Assembly (NCBI RefSeq): GCF_000376805.1
Contig: NZ_AQXT01000002.1
Location: 1,240,001-1,304,000 of the forward strand
Reading direction: 5' to 3'
Source: Henriciella marina DSM 19595
Lineage (GTDB): Bacteria > Pseudomonadota > Alphaproteobacteria > Caulobacterales > Hyphomonadaceae
Length of the DNA: 64,000 bases
Shown here: one piece after another, positions 25,861 to 36,400 of the stretch
Layout of the letters: each line of letters begins with the position of its first letter
Numbering within the stretch: the first letter of the stretch is position 1
Translations under genes and position numbers: made by a program
The notes under the pieces: generated by a model
What the model saw: only the letters and a program-made list of their open reading frames with translations
What the model was told of the DNA's origin: nothing
Databases searched by the model: none

Positions 25861-26283
25861 ATGCTGCCACCCAAGCCCGCAGACAATTTCAAACGCGTCA
25901 GCCGTTCCAATGCTGAATGGCGTGAGCTTCTGACGGACGAACAGTTTCACGTCGGCGTCAAAGACGGCACCGAACGCGCTTTCTCGCCTGGCAACCACAA
26001 TGACGAAAAGCGCGATGGGCTGTATCACTGTGTCGGGTGCGATACCCCGCTCTGGTCATCCGAGCACAAGTTTGATTCCGGCACCGGCTGGCCGAGCTTC
26101 TACAAGCCGGTTCGCGAGACAGCCGTCGACACCAAAACCGATTTCAAGATGATCATGCCGCGCAAGGAGTGCCATTGCGCCACGTGCGGGCTTCATATGG
26201 GCCATGTTTTCAAGGATGGCCCGCCGCCAACGGGTGAGCGCTGGTGCATCAATGGTGTCGTTCTCAATTTTAAACCTGCCTGA
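25861..26283 (+). CDS. msrB: Peptide-methionine (R)-S-oxide reductase
   Basis: 140 residues. MsrB repairs methionine-R-sulfoxide. The two zinc CxxC pairs (CVGC and CATC), the GTGWPSF segment and the catalytic Cys in GERWCINGVVL are all present. There is no signal peptide, so it is cytoplasmic. Confidence 0.96.
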   Translation: MLPPKPADNFKRVSRSNAEWRELLTDEQFHVGVKDGTERAFSPGNHNDEKRDGLYHCVGCDTPLWSSEHKFDSGTGWPSFYKPVRETAVDTKTDFKMIMPRKECHCATCGLHMGHVFKDGPPPTGERWCINGVVLNFKPA

Positions 26284-26358
26284 GCCGGCTTTCGCTAGAC
26301 AGCATTGGCACCGGGACTAGGGTCTTCGTTTCTCTATGTGAACCGGAGCCCCGAATCC

Positions 26359-28614
26359 ATGCGTCTAAGCTATCTTCTGGCGAGCGCTGCAAGTGCCGCC
26401 CTTCTTACAGGGTGCACACCCCAATCTGACCAGAGCCAAACCAATATGAATGAAACTGCCACGGCAAAACTGACCGCCGGAAATGAGACCGCCTTGACGC
26501 CGCCTTCGGCAAAACGCGAGCCGGTGGAGATAGAACAGGTCGGCCGCAAACGGGTCGACGCCTATCAGTGGATGAAGGACGAGAACTGGCAGCAGGTGAT
26601 GCGCGATCCGTCTGTCCTGCGCGAGGACATCCGCGAATACCTCGAAGCGGAAAACGCCTACACCAAGGCCGCGCTCGAAGATCCGACCGATAGCCTGCGC
26701 GAGACGCTCGTGAGCGAGATGCGCGGCCGCATCAAGGAGGATGACAGCTCGGTGCCGGCGAAAGACGGGCCATACGCCTATTATGTGCGCTACCGCGAGG
26801 GCGGAGAATATCCGATCCTGGCGCGCAAGCCGGCCGAGCAGGCCTTCGAGACCGATGCGCCGGAAACCGTGCTGTTCGACGGCGACAAGGAAGCGGAAGG
26901 CAAATCCTACTTCTCGATCCGCGGACTGGATCAATCGCCCGACCATAAGCGCCTCGCCTCTGCCATCGATACGCAGGGCAGCGAGTATTACACGATCAGC
27001 GTACGCGATATTGAAACCGGGGAATCCATAGGCGCGCCGATCGAGGGCACGTATGGCAGCTTTGAATGGGGCGCTGATTCGAACCTTCTTTACTGGGTGG
27101 AACGCGACGAAAATGGCCGCCCGACCGCTGTGTTTCAGCGCAATCTTTCCACAGGCGAAGACGTTGAAATCTATCGCGAAGAGGACCCCGGCTTCTTTGT
27201 CGGCGTCGGAAAATCGGAATCTGAAGACTTCATCTTCATCGAAACCGGCGGGCACACATCTGGTGAAGTCTGGTTCTTCCCTGCAGACGCAGCAGCGCCT
27301 GAGCCTGCTCTCATCGCGCCCCGCCGTGACGACGAGGAATACTCCGTCGTCCACTGGGACGATGCTTTCTACATCCTGACGAACGCCGATGGGGCCGTGG
27401 ACTTCAAGGTCATGAAGGCGCCGATCGATAATCCGGGACGCGAGGACTGGGAAGAAGTCATCCCCCATCGTCCAGGAACGCTCGTGCTTGGCCTCGACCC
27501 GTATAAAGATCATCTAGTCCGGCTTGAGCGGGCTAATGCCCTGCCCCGTATTGTGGTGCGCGAGCGCGCCGATGGAAACGAGCATGCGATCGAAATGGAC
27601 GAAAGCGCCTACGATCTCGGACTTGGGTCGGGCGAATATGAGTCGACCATCATGCGCTATGACTATGCCTCGCCCGCGAGGCCAGATCAGGTCTTCGATT
27701 ATGACATGGCGACGCGCGAGCGCGTCCTGCGCAAGACACGGGAAGTGCCGTCCGGGCATAATCCGGACGACTATGTTGTCGAGCGGATCATGGCCCCGGC
27801 CTGGGACGGCGAGACGGTCCCGGTCACCATTCTGCGGCGTGCCGATACGCCGGTCGATGGCTCTGCGCCCCTCCTGCTCTATGGGTATGGATCCTACGGT
27901 ATCACTATTCCAGCGAGTTTCTCGACTTCACGCCTGTCGCTTGTCGATCGTGGTTTCATTTACGCGATCGCTCATGTCCGGGGATCTCAGGCCAAGGGCT
28001 ACCAATGGTATCTTGATGGCAAGCTCGAGAAGAAAGACAATACTTTCAAGGACTACGTGTCCGCCGGACGCTATCTTGTCGAGCAGGGATATGGCGCCGA
28101 GGGCCGTGTTGTTGGTCATGGCGGATCCGCTGGCGGCCTGCTCATGGGCGCGGCAGCGAATATGGATCCGGAAATGTTCGGCGGCATTATCGCTGCCGTC
28201 CCATTCGTCGATGTCATCAATACGATGTCAGACGACAGCCTGCCCCTGACACCGCCGGAATGGCCCGAATGGGGCAATCCCATCACGGATGAGGCCGCCT
28301 ATGACACCATCATGGCTTACAGCCCGTACGAGAATGTCGGCGACAAGGATTATCCGGCCATGCTGATCACGGGCGGGCTTTCAGATCCGCGTGTCACCTA
28401 TTGGGAACCGTCGAAATGGGCGGCGCAGCTTCGCAATGAAGCGCCTGATGCGGGGCCCTATTATCTGCGGATCAATATGGATGCCGGACATGGCGGCTCC
28501 ACAGGACGTTTCGAAGGGCTGAAAGAAACAGCGATCGAATATGCGTTCGCGCTGGCGAGTGTCGGTCTGGTCGATGACTACGATATTTCCCGGTCCGCAA
28601 GCGAGGCCGAATAG
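26359..28614 (+). CDS. S9 prolyl-oligopeptidase family lipoprotein
   Basis: 751 residues. A lipobox (ALLTGC) after a hydrophobic leader predicts a lipid-anchored protein. A seven-bladed propeller region (about 80-450) precedes the alpha/beta-hydrolase catalytic domain. The nucleophile Ser is in GHGGSAGG near residue 590, with Asp in LSDPRV and His in DAGHGG completing the triad. It cleaves peptides after proline or basic residues (oligopeptidase B-like). ATG 26359 starts the signal sequence. A strong terminator follows. Confidence 0.93.
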   Translation: MRLSYLLASAASAALLTGCTPQSDQSQTNMNETATAKLTAGNETALTPPSAKREPVEIEQVGRKRVDAYQWMKDENWQQVMRDPSVLREDIREYLEAENAYTKAALEDPTDSLRETLVSEMRGRIKEDDSSVPAKDGPYAYYVRYREGGEYPILARKPAEQAFETDAPETVLFDGDKEAEGKSYFSIRGLDQSPDHKRLASAIDTQGSEYYTISVRDIETGESIGAPIEGTYGSFEWGADSNLLYWVERDENGRPTAVFQRNLSTGEDVEIYREEDPGFFVGVGKSESEDFIFIETGGHTSGEVWFFPADAAAPEPALIAPRRDDEEYSVVHWDDAFYILTNADGAVDFKVMKAPIDNPGREDWEEVIPHRPGTLVLGLDPYKDHLVRLERANALPRIVVRERADGNEHAIEMDESAYDLGLGSGEYESTIMRYDYASPARPDQVFDYDMATRERVLRKTREVPSGHNPDDYVVERIMAPAWDGETVPVTILRRADTPVDGSAPLLLYGYGSYGITIPASFSTSRLSLVDRGFIYAIAHVRGSQAKGYQWYLDGKLEKKDNTFKDYVSAGRYLVEQGYGAEGRVVGHGGSAGGLLMGAAANMDPEMFGGIIAAVPFVDVINTMSDDSLPLTPPEWPEWGNPITDEAAYDTIMAYSPYENVGDKDYPAMLITGGLSDPRVTYWEPSKWAAQLRNEAPDAGPYYLRINMDAGHGGSTGRFEGLKETAIEYAFALASVGLVDDYDISRSASEAE

Positions 28615-28664
28615 CCTGTTTGATCGCCTCTTACCCACGCGTTTGAAGTCAGACAATCAAAACG

Positions 28665-28705
28665 AAAGCGCCGGTCCCTATTAAAGGGGCCGGCGCTTTT
28701 TTTCT
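28665..28705 (+). terminator. Intrinsic terminator
   Basis: AGCGCCGG-CCC pairs with GGG-CCGGCGCT and is followed by seven T residues, downstream of the S9 peptidase gene. Confidence 0.92.
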
Positions 28706-28757
28706 GACGGCAGCGTGGACGGCCCGCGCTGTATCAAACGATTTCTGACGCCCCAAC

Positions 28758-28790
28758 GAAAATGGCCCGGCATCTCTGCCGGGCCATCAT
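28758..28790 (-). terminator. Intrinsic terminator of the OmpA gene
   Basis: ATGGCCCGGCA and TGCCGGGCCAT form a perfect 11-bp stem around a four-base loop. Read on the minus strand it is followed by TTTTCG, which suits the ompA transcript. Confidence 0.85.
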
Positions 28791-28815
28791 CAATTCATGT
28801 GTCAGATCAGATCGA

Positions 28816-30027
28816 CTAGCGAACGATGATCGTGACTTCCGAACGACGGTTCAGAGGCTCGCGAACGCCGTCGCGGGTCTGTTTCGCCAGATCGTTTTCG
28901 CCACGGCCTTCGGTGGTGATCATGCTGGATGGGATGCCACGCTCGTTAAGAGCGCTTGCAACTGCACCGGCACGACGCTCCGAAAGACGAGCGTTGTAGG
29001 ACTGAGCACCCGACGTATCGGTGTGACCAACGATGGTCACCGAGTTCGGCGCACATTCCTGACGGCCACGAATGTTCGCAACTGCCTGGTCGATCACTGC
29101 CGAAGCTTGGCTGGTGATGTTCGACTTGTCCCACTCGAAGTAGACCACGAACGCCTGGTTCAGCGTCGAGCACGACGGTGGTGGCGGTGGTGGTGGTGGC
29201 GGTGGTGGCGGAGGCGGTGGTGGTGGCGGTGGTGGTGGTGGCGGTGGTGGCGGAGGCGGTGGTGGTGGTGGCGCTGCTGGTGCAGCGAACTGATACCGCA
29301 GACCAACGGTCACTGAGTGATCGCTGTAAGTGCCTTCATAAGGAACGGCGCCGCCGCGAGGACCTTGACCGTCGAAGTCGAGGCTCTCAACCATGAAGTA
29401 CTTGTAGCCAAGATCAAGCGTCAGACGCTCGGTCATGTCATAGCCGATACCGGCCAGTGCCTGATAGGCAAGACCCGAGTCGTCGTCGTTGAAGCCGTTG
29501 GCGTCATACGTCTGGATGCCACCGGGCGTCACGACACCAGCGCGGAAGTTGGTCGCGCGAGCGTTGACTTTGGCCATACCGATACCAGCACCGATGTATG
29601 GCTGAACAACGCCATTCGGGTTGAAGTCGTAAAGGCCGTTGAACATCAGGTCATAGATATCGACGTTGCCGCTGCCGCCTGGTGCATAGCCCAGATCGAA
29701 GCCGGACGGGACCGTAGCAACGGCCGCACCATTGATGACGCGGGAAGGATCGAGCTGACCGCCGCGGTATCCGAACGTGGTTTCAAGACGGAAGCCGTTG
29801 CCGAAACCGTAACCAAGGCCAAGCTGGGCACCAAGGAGGCCGTCGCCGGAAATCTCCTGGTCGCCGCCGAGTGTCAGCGGAACGTTTCTTGGTGGATCGC
29901 TGTCGAGCTCACCATCAAAGCTGTAGCCCAAATCGGCGCGGCCATACCAGCCGTCCTGAGCGTTAGCAACGGACATCGCAGACGCCAAGGCGGCCGCGGC
30001 TGTCGCGCACATAAGAGTTCTTTTCAT
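28816..30027 (-). CDS. OmpA-family porin with polyproline linker
   Basis: 403 residues. The signal peptide ends near SVANA. An eight-stranded barrel of the Omp25/OmpA type (about 25-250, starting GWYGRADLGYSFDGE) is joined by 32 consecutive prolines to a C-terminal OmpA peptidoglycan-binding domain with the hallmark NSVTIVGHTDTSGA and LSERRAGAV. It anchors the outer membrane to peptidoglycan. I chose the second Met (30027): an AGGGG site is six bases upstream of it but abuts the first Met at 30033. The 5' leader contains a hairpin at 30052. Confidence 0.95.
   Translation of the reverse strand: MKRTLMCATAAAALASAMSVANAQDGWYGRADLGYSFDGELDSDPPRNVPLTLGGDQEISGDGLLGAQLGLGYGFGNGFRLETTFGYRGGQLDPSRVINGAAVATVPSGFDLGYAPGGSGNVDIYDLMFNGLYDFNPNGVVQPYIGAGIGMAKVNARATNFRAGVVTPGGIQTYDANGFNDDDSGLAYQALAGIGYDMTERLTLDLGYKYFMVESLDFDGQGPRGGAVPYEGTYSDHSVTVGLRYQFAAPAAPPPPPPPPPPPPPPPPPPPPPPPPPPPPPPPPSCSTLNQAFVVYFEWDKSNITSQASAVIDQAVANIRGRQECAPNSVTIVGHTDTSGAQSYNARLSERRAGAVASALNERGIPSSMITTEGRGENDLAKQTRDGVREPLNRRSEVTIIVR
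29179..29262 (-). repeat. Two perfect 42-bp tandem repeats coding for polyproline
   Basis: 29179-29220 and 29221-29262 are identical 14-codon units, all Pro codons, inside the run of 32 proline codons (29176-29271) of the OmpA gene. Being identical at the DNA level including synonymous choices, they point to recent slippage or duplication. Confidence 0.92.
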
Positions 30028-30051
30028 ACTCATCCCCTATTGTGAGCCGCA

Positions 30052-30067
30052 TGAGCACTATTGCTCA
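30052..30067 (-). promoter_or_regulatory. Hairpin in the ompA 5' leader
   Basis: TGAGCA and TGCTCA form a perfect 6-bp stem with loop CTAT, about 25 bases upstream of the ompA start codon. It may be an operator or an mRNA leader hairpin. Confidence 0.3.
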
Positions 30068-30274
30068 CCGACCGCAGAGACTTAACGGACCATTCCGTGT
30101 GTATACTCATCTAACGGAACTTCGTTGCCGAGACGAGTGCACAAAGTCGGAAATTAGTTGAATCTTCCCGTTTTTTCCAGAGAGCGCGGCGTAAATACAA
30201 CATTTTTTTGCTATTGCCCCGCCGTGGGCATGTCGCAGCCCGGTTTGAGACACATTGTGCGAATCGGGAAGATG

Positions 30275-30351
30275 GTACCGCCTCTCCGGCTTGAACGGAG
30301 GACCTCTGGTTCCACAAACCAGCGCTCTAACCAACTGAGCTAAGGCGGCAC
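30275..30351 (-). tRNA. tRNA-His (GTG)
   Basis: A 77-nt cloverleaf on the minus strand. It carries the extra 5' G (G-1) typical of tRNA-His, pairing with C73. Next come the acceptor TGCCGCC/GGCGGTA, the D-arm AGCTCAGTTGGTTAGAGC, the anticodon stem-loop with loop TTGTGGA (anticodon GTG), and the T-loop TTCAAGC. The 3' CCA is not encoded (bases CAT follow C73). It is the only gene in the roughly 400-base gap between ompA and the monooxygenase; nothing else is evident there. Confidence 0.95.
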
Positions 30352-30427
30352 TTGGCACGCACATACGCGGAAGCGGGCAAGCGTTCAAGACGGTTTGCCG
30401 ACTCCTTTGCAGTCATTTCCGCGCGCT

Positions 30428-31939
30428 CTATTCTGCCGCGATGGGCTGGGTGTGCGCGGGCTCCGGCACCGTGAAAGCCCGGTCACCGGGTTTGCGATAG
30501 TGGAGGACGCCGTCATCGAGATTGGCGTGTCTGATCTCGAAGATATCCTGAATGTAGTTCTGATTGAGCTTCCAGGGCGCGCTCTGCCCCTGCTTTGGAA
30601 GCCGGTGGAGCGCGCGGGTGACATAGCCGGATGAGAAATCCAGCCAGGGCGCATCGCCTGGGTCTTCATCTGCGATAGGACGCACTTCAACGGCACCGGT
30701 CTTGTCCATGTGGCGGATAAGGCGGGTCAGATATCGGGCGATGAGGTCGGCCTTCAATGTCCAGGACGCGTTGGTGTAGCCAAATGTCACGACGAGGTTG
30801 GGAACATTGCTGAACATGATGCCGAGATAGCCATGCAGGTCTGTCGGGTTGACTGCAACGCCGTCGACGACGAGGTCTGCGCCGCCCATGAACTCAAGCT
30901 GAAGACCGGTCGCCGAGACGACGATGTCCGCCTCCAGCAATTCGCCGGAGCTTAGCTTGATCCCATTTTCCGTGAACGTTTCGATCGTGTCCGTCACCAC
31001 ACTGGCCGACTTGTCCTTCAGAGCGTGGAATAGGTCGCCGTCCGGGATGAGGCAGAGCCTCTGGTCCCACGGATTGTAATCTGGGGTAAAGTGCGTGCCG
31101 ACATCATAGTCGGGACCAAGTTCCTCGGCGGCCATCCCGATGATGCGTTCCTTGACCTTCTCGGGACGGCGCCGTGCCATCCGGAAGAAGAGCATCTGCA
31201 ACAGCGTATTCTTCCAGCGGGTCAGGCCATAAGCCGTTTTTTCCGGGAGGATCTTGCGCAGACCGAGCGCAATCCTGTCCTCTGCAGGCCGTGAGACGAC
31301 ATAGGTCGGAGAGCGCTGGAGCATTGTGACGTGCTCGGCAGTTTTTGCCATTTCGGGCACGAGGGTCACAGCCGTGGCGCCAGACCCGATCACGACGACT
31401 TTCTTGCCTGCATAGTCCAGATCTTCTGGCCAGGCCTGCGGGTGAATGACCTGTCCACCAAAGGAAGATTCGCCTGGAAAATCCGGCTTGTAGCCGCCTT
31501 CATAGGAATAGTAGCCGGCGCACATCTGCAGCATGCGGCAGGTCAGCAGGCGCTCGGATCCGTCGGACTTGTCGTCGACGCGGAGGGTCCAGAGGGCGGC
31601 TTCAGAGTCCCAGCTTGCCTCGCGAACGAGATGATTGAATTTGATGTGCTGGTCGATGCCATTCTCTGCGGCGGTCTCGCGCACATAATTGAGGATGGCC
31701 GGCCCGTCGGCGATGGCCTTGCGTTCTTTCCAGGGTTTGAAGTCGTATCCCAGCGTGTGCATGTCGCTGTCGGAGCGGATGCCCGGATACCGGAAAAGAT
31801 CCCATGTGCCACCAATGGCGCCGCGTCCTTCGAGGATCGCATAGCTTTTGCCGGGACAGCGTTCCTGAAGATAATAGGCGGCCCCGATTCCGGAGAGGCC
31901 GGCGCCTACGATAATGACGTCAAATTCAGCTTGTTTCAT
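30428..31939 (-). CDS. FAD-dependent Baeyer-Villiger-type monooxygenase
   Basis: 503 residues. The N-terminal FAD Rossmann motif is GAGLSGIGAAYYL, and the second dinucleotide site is VIGSGATAVTLVPEM. Between them is the type I BVMO fingerprint F-x-G-x3-H-x3-W-P (FGGQVIHPQAWPE). Such enzymes insert oxygen next to a carbonyl using NADPH. The substrate is unknown. It stands alone on the minus strand between the RND operon and tRNA-His. Confidence 0.92.
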   Translation of the reverse strand: MKQAEFDVIIVGAGLSGIGAAYYLQERCPGKSYAILEGRGAIGGTWDLFRYPGIRSDSDMHTLGYDFKPWKERKAIADGPAILNYVRETAAENGIDQHIKFNHLVREASWDSEAALWTLRVDDKSDGSERLLTCRMLQMCAGYYSYEGGYKPDFPGESSFGGQVIHPQAWPEDLDYAGKKVVVIGSGATAVTLVPEMAKTAEHVTMLQRSPTYVVSRPAEDRIALGLRKILPEKTAYGLTRWKNTLLQMLFFRMARRRPEKVKERIIGMAAEELGPDYDVGTHFTPDYNPWDQRLCLIPDGDLFHALKDKSASVVTDTIETFTENGIKLSSGELLEADIVVSATGLQLEFMGGADLVVDGVAVNPTDLHGYLGIMFSNVPNLVVTFGYTNASWTLKADLIARYLTRLIRHMDKTGAVEVRPIADEDPGDAPWLDFSSGYVTRALHRLPKQGQSAPWKLNQNYIQDIFEIRHANLDDGVLHYRKPGDRAFTVPEPAHTQPIAAE

Positions 31940-32013
31940 ACCTGCGAGTGAACAGCGAAACCGAACAATTGTCCAGCTTTTGACAATAGGTCTGCGTCAA
32001 GGTTCAGCTGGGC

Positions 32014-33405
32014 TCAGCTATCGCCTGGCCATGTGCCAAGCGCGCGATAAACGGCAATCACGTTGAGGTTCCTGACAAGGTTTGCCCGGATGAGCTGCTG
32101 GCGCGCATCGTAATAGAGTTGCTGGGAATCGAGCACGGACAGATAGTCATCAACCCCGACGCGAAACCGTTCCTCTGAAAGGTCGCGCGTTACCGCGGTA
32201 TCATCGACAAGGCTCACCAGCGCATCAACCCGCTCATCGATCGTCCGGCGCACGGCAAGCGCGTCGGCGGTATCGCGGAAAGCGAATTGAATGGCCTGCT
32301 CGTAGCGCGCCACAGCAAGGTCGCGTTGGGCCTGGCTCACCTCGAGATTGGACTGGCGGGCCCCGGCATCGAAGATTGGCAAGGTGATGGACGGCCCGAA
32401 GGACCAGCCAAGACTGCCATCGAAAAGATCGGTGAGCTCGCTGCTGGAATAACCAACCTGGCCGGTAAGGGAAATAATCGGGAAGAAGGCGGCCCGCGCA
32501 GCCGCGACATTCGCATTTGCCGCCATCAATTGGCGCTCGGCAGATTGAACGTCCGGACGGGTCAGCAGGACGAGTGAGGATTGCCCAATGGGCACTTCTT
32601 CAGCGAGCGGCGACGGGGCGAGCTCGGCTGCAGCCAGCGTCCCTTGCGGCAGATCGGTGCCAACCGCGAGGCGGAGGGCATTGAGGTCCTGCTCTACCTG
32701 TGCGGAGAATTGCGCCGCTTGGGCCCGGGCTGTCTCGACACTGGCGGACGCACGTCTGACATCGAGCTCGGTTGAGATGCCCGCATTGAAAAGCTCCTGG
32801 GTGAGGTTCAGCGATTCCGACTGAACATCGACCGTATCTTCGGCCAGCGCGAGAAGCGCCTTGTCGGCGGCAAGCTGCATCCAGATTTCGCCGACGGTCG
32901 CGGCGATGGTGATCTTCGCGGCCCGCTCGCCCTCTGCCGACGCAAGATAGCTTTGAAGCGCCGCTTGGTTGAGCGCGCCAACCCGGCCGAAAAGATCCAG
33001 CTCATAGGCCGTGATGCCGATGCTGGCCGACGCGTTGTCGAAATTGCCGCCGTTACCGCCGCCGCTGATCGTATCGCCTTCGGAAAAGCTGCCATTTGCA
33101 GAGACTGTCGGGAGACGCTGGGCGCGGCTTATGCCGTACTGTGCGCGGGCCAGCTGAACATTCGCCGCCGCAATCCTGAGATCGCGGTTCTCTGCCAGGG
33201 CAAGGCGAACAAGGTCGCGCAGCTCATCGCCGAGAAAGACGTCCTGCCAGTAAATCGGCTCAACGACGTCGCCTTCCTCGTTCACGACCGGCAGCGCGTC
33301 AGGAATTGGCGCTTCTGGCTGCTCATAAGGCTCTGTGACGGTTGCACAGGCAGAGATCATCAGGGCGGCGATGGCCCCGGTTGCCAGACGATTCATCGAC
33401 ATCAT
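32014..33405 (-). CDS. RND efflux outer-membrane factor, NodT/OprM family
   Basis: 463 residues, a lipoprotein (lipobox MISAC). Two OEP repeats form the trimeric TolC-like channel, including the segment ALLLAENRDL-like (LALAENRDLRIAAANV) and the LRRTIDERVDAL helix. It overlaps the upstream pump gene by 4 bases and forms the exit duct of the tripartite pump. Confidence 0.95.
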   Translation of the reverse strand: MMSMNRLATGAIAALMISACATVTEPYEQPEAPIPDALPVVNEEGDVVEPIYWQDVFLGDELRDLVRLALAENRDLRIAAANVQLARAQYGISRAQRLPTVSANGSFSEGDTISGGGNGGNFDNASASIGITAYELDLFGRVGALNQAALQSYLASAEGERAAKITIAATVGEIWMQLAADKALLALAEDTVDVQSESLNLTQELFNAGISTELDVRRASASVETARAQAAQFSAQVEQDLNALRLAVGTDLPQGTLAAAELAPSPLAEEVPIGQSSLVLLTRPDVQSAERQLMAANANVAAARAAFFPIISLTGQVGYSSSELTDLFDGSLGWSFGPSITLPIFDAGARQSNLEVSQAQRDLAVARYEQAIQFAFRDTADALAVRRTIDERVDALVSLVDDTAVTRDLSEERFRVGVDDYLSVLDSQQLYYDARQQLIRANLVRNLNVIAVYRALGTWPGDS

Positions 33406-36400
33406 GCCGTGGCCTCCTTGTTACCGGCTGGGACGAGGCTTTTCTCGCCGGTCAGTTTCCGGATCATCACATAAAAGAGCGGAGCGAACAGCAGGCCAAG
33501 GATAACCGACACGATCAGCCCGCCAATAACGGCCGTACCGATAGCCTGACGGCCAGCCGCCCCTGCCCCGGTGCTGAGCGCGAGTGGCAGGACACCAAAG
33601 CCGAACGCAAAACTGGTCATCAGGATCGGGCGAAGTCGCATGCGGACCGCCTCCTCGACAGCCTTGAGAAGTTCAACACCCTGTTGCTCCAGGTTTCGCG
33701 CAAACTCGACGATAAGAATGGCGTTCTTCGAGGCAAGGCCAACCGTTGTCAGCAGAGCCACCTGGAAGAAGATATCATTGTCGAGACCGCGCATGTGCGC
33801 CGCGAGAACCGCGCCGGCCACGCCGAGGGGGGCCGTCAGAAGCACCGCGACAGGGACGGTCCAGCTTTCATAGAGCGCGGCAAGGCAAAGGAACACGAAC
33901 AGGATCGACATGATGTAGAGAAGCGTTGCCTGATTACCGGCTTCGCGTTCCTGCGCACTGATGCCCGTCCATTCCATGTCGAGACCTTGGGGCAGCTGCT
34001 CGACCAGAGCTTCCATCTGATCCATTGCAACACCCGAGCTGACGCCCGGTGCAGGCGCCCCCTGAACGTTCAGCGCTGGAAGGCCATTATAGCGTTGCAG
34101 CTGCGGTGACCCGTAAGTCCATCCTGTGCTCACGACTTCCTCCAGCGGCGCCATCTCGCTGGAGCTATTGCGAATATACCAGCCGCCAAGATCATCGGGC
34201 TGCATCCGGTTATCGGCCTCACCCTGAACATAGACGCGTTTAATACGGCCCCGGTCCAGGAAGTCGTTCACATAGGTCCCGCCGAACGCCGTCGACAGAA
34301 GGTTGGTGATGCTTGAGACGTCTACGCCGAGCGCCTGCGCCTTCTGGTAGTCGATATCGATATTGAATTGCGGGCCGTCGGCCTGACCGTTCGGGCGCAC
34401 GGATGTCAGCACGTCGCTTTGATTTGCCATGCCGAGAAGCTGGCCCTGCGCCTGCACGAGCTGCTCATGGCCTATCCCGCCAGCATCCTGAAGGTACATG
34501 TCGAAGCCGGAAGAGTTACCGAGCTGGCGAATGGGCGGCGGCACAATCGCAAAGATCCGGGCGTCGGTGTTCTGGCTGAACGCCCCGCTTGCGGCGCCGG
34601 CGATTTCCATAGCGGACTCTCCAGCATCTTCTCGCTCAGACCAGTCAACGAGTGCGCCAAAGGCGATGCCGTTATTCTGACCCTGACCGGCAAAACTGAA
34701 GCCTGCCAGCGTGAAGAGGCCGCGAATGTTCTCGCCCTGCGTGTCGAAATAATAGTCACCGACAGAATCCATGACTTCCGTGGTCCGCTCAAGGCTGGAG
34801 CCCGGTGGCAGCTGGACCAGCGTAATGAACTGGCCCTGGTCTTCTTCAGGCAGGAAGGAGGTCGGCAGGCGCACAAACCCGATGGCCATGAAGACCACGA
34901 TAACAGCAAAGACACCGGCAAAAATCCAGCGGCGCCGCAGGATGCGGTCGACGACCGATCCGTACCCGTCCCGAACCCGGTCAAAGCCATTATTGAACCA
35001 GACGGCAGGCTTCTGGAGCATGCCGGGTGCCTTGTCATGGTCAGGCTTTTTCAGGATCGTCGCACAGAGTGCAGGCGACAGGACGAGTGCGATCACTAGC
35101 GACAGGGCCATGGCGGACACGATGGTCACCGAAAACTGGCGATAGATCAGACCGGCAGAGCCCGGGAAGAACGCCATCGGAATGAAGACGGCCGAGAGCG
35201 TCACCACGATGCCGACAAGTGCGCCGGTAATCTGCTGCATCGACTTTCGTGTCGCCTCGACGGGCCCAAGCCCTTCTTCTTCCATCACCCGTTCGACATT
35301 CTCGACCACGACGATGGCGTCATCGACAATCAGGCCGATCGCCAGGACCATAGCGAACATGGTGAGCGTGTTGATCGAGAAGCCGAGAACAAGAAGGCCA
35401 ACCATCACGCCAAGCAGCACCACGGGCACCGCCACCATGGGAATGAAGGAGGCGCGCAGGCTCTGAAGGAAGACAAAGATTACCAGAAAGACGAGGATAA
35501 CAGCCTCGATCAGGGTCTTCTGGACTTCTTCGATCGAGGTCTCGATGAAGGGGGTCGTATCAACCGGAAAGGCATACTCCATCCCTTCGGGAAAGCTCTG
35601 CGCCATGCGCTCGACTTCGGCCTTCACCGCTTCTGACGTTTCGAGTGCGTTTGCGCCGGTCGCCAGTGAGACGCCGAAGCCTGAGGAGGGTTGCCCGTTA
35701 TACTTGGAATTAAACGCGTAATTCTCTGCGCCAAGCTCGACGCGTCCAATATCCGAAAGACGGACAGACCCGCCCTCAGGCGTGGTGCGAATGAAGAGCT
35801 GCCGAAAGTCTTCCGGCGTCGTCAGAAGCGACTGGAGCGTCACCGTTGCATTGATCTCCTGCCCTTCGACCGAAGGTGCGCCGCCGAGGGCGCCCGCGGA
35901 AACCTGCGTGTTCTGGGCGCGAATTGCCGCCACCACGTCGGATGGGACCAGGTCGAACTGGACGAGCTTGTCAGGATTGAGCCAGATCCGCATCGCATAT
36001 TGCGAGCCGAATTGTTGCACCTGACCCACGCCATCAACACGGCTGATGGAGTCGTACATATTCGAGCGGATATAGTCGCCAAGATCGGTCTGGTCATAGC
36101 TCCCGTCCGGCGAATAAAGCGCCGTGATCAGCAGAAAGCCGGAACTTGCCTTGTTGACCGTCACACCCTGGCGCTGAACCGGTTCAGGCAGCAATGGCGT
36201 CGCGAGCGACAGCTTGTTCTGCACCTGGACCTGCGCGATGTCAGGATCGGTGCCTGTTTCGAAGGTCAGCGTGATCGAGGCCTGCCCCGATGAGCTTGAC
36301 GAGGAGGAGATGTAATCCAGCCCGTCGAGGCCCGTCATCTGCTGCTCGATCACCTGCGTCACCGAATCCTCAACCGCCTTGGCAGACGCACCGGGATAGA

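Noticed and set aside
28762-29316. Plus-strand frames giving Trp/Arg/Val repeats around 29170-29280
   Set aside because: They are readings of the polyproline minisatellite of the OmpA gene in other frames.
30107-30388. Short open frames over the tRNA-His region
   Set aside because: They overlap the tRNA on both strands and have no coding features.
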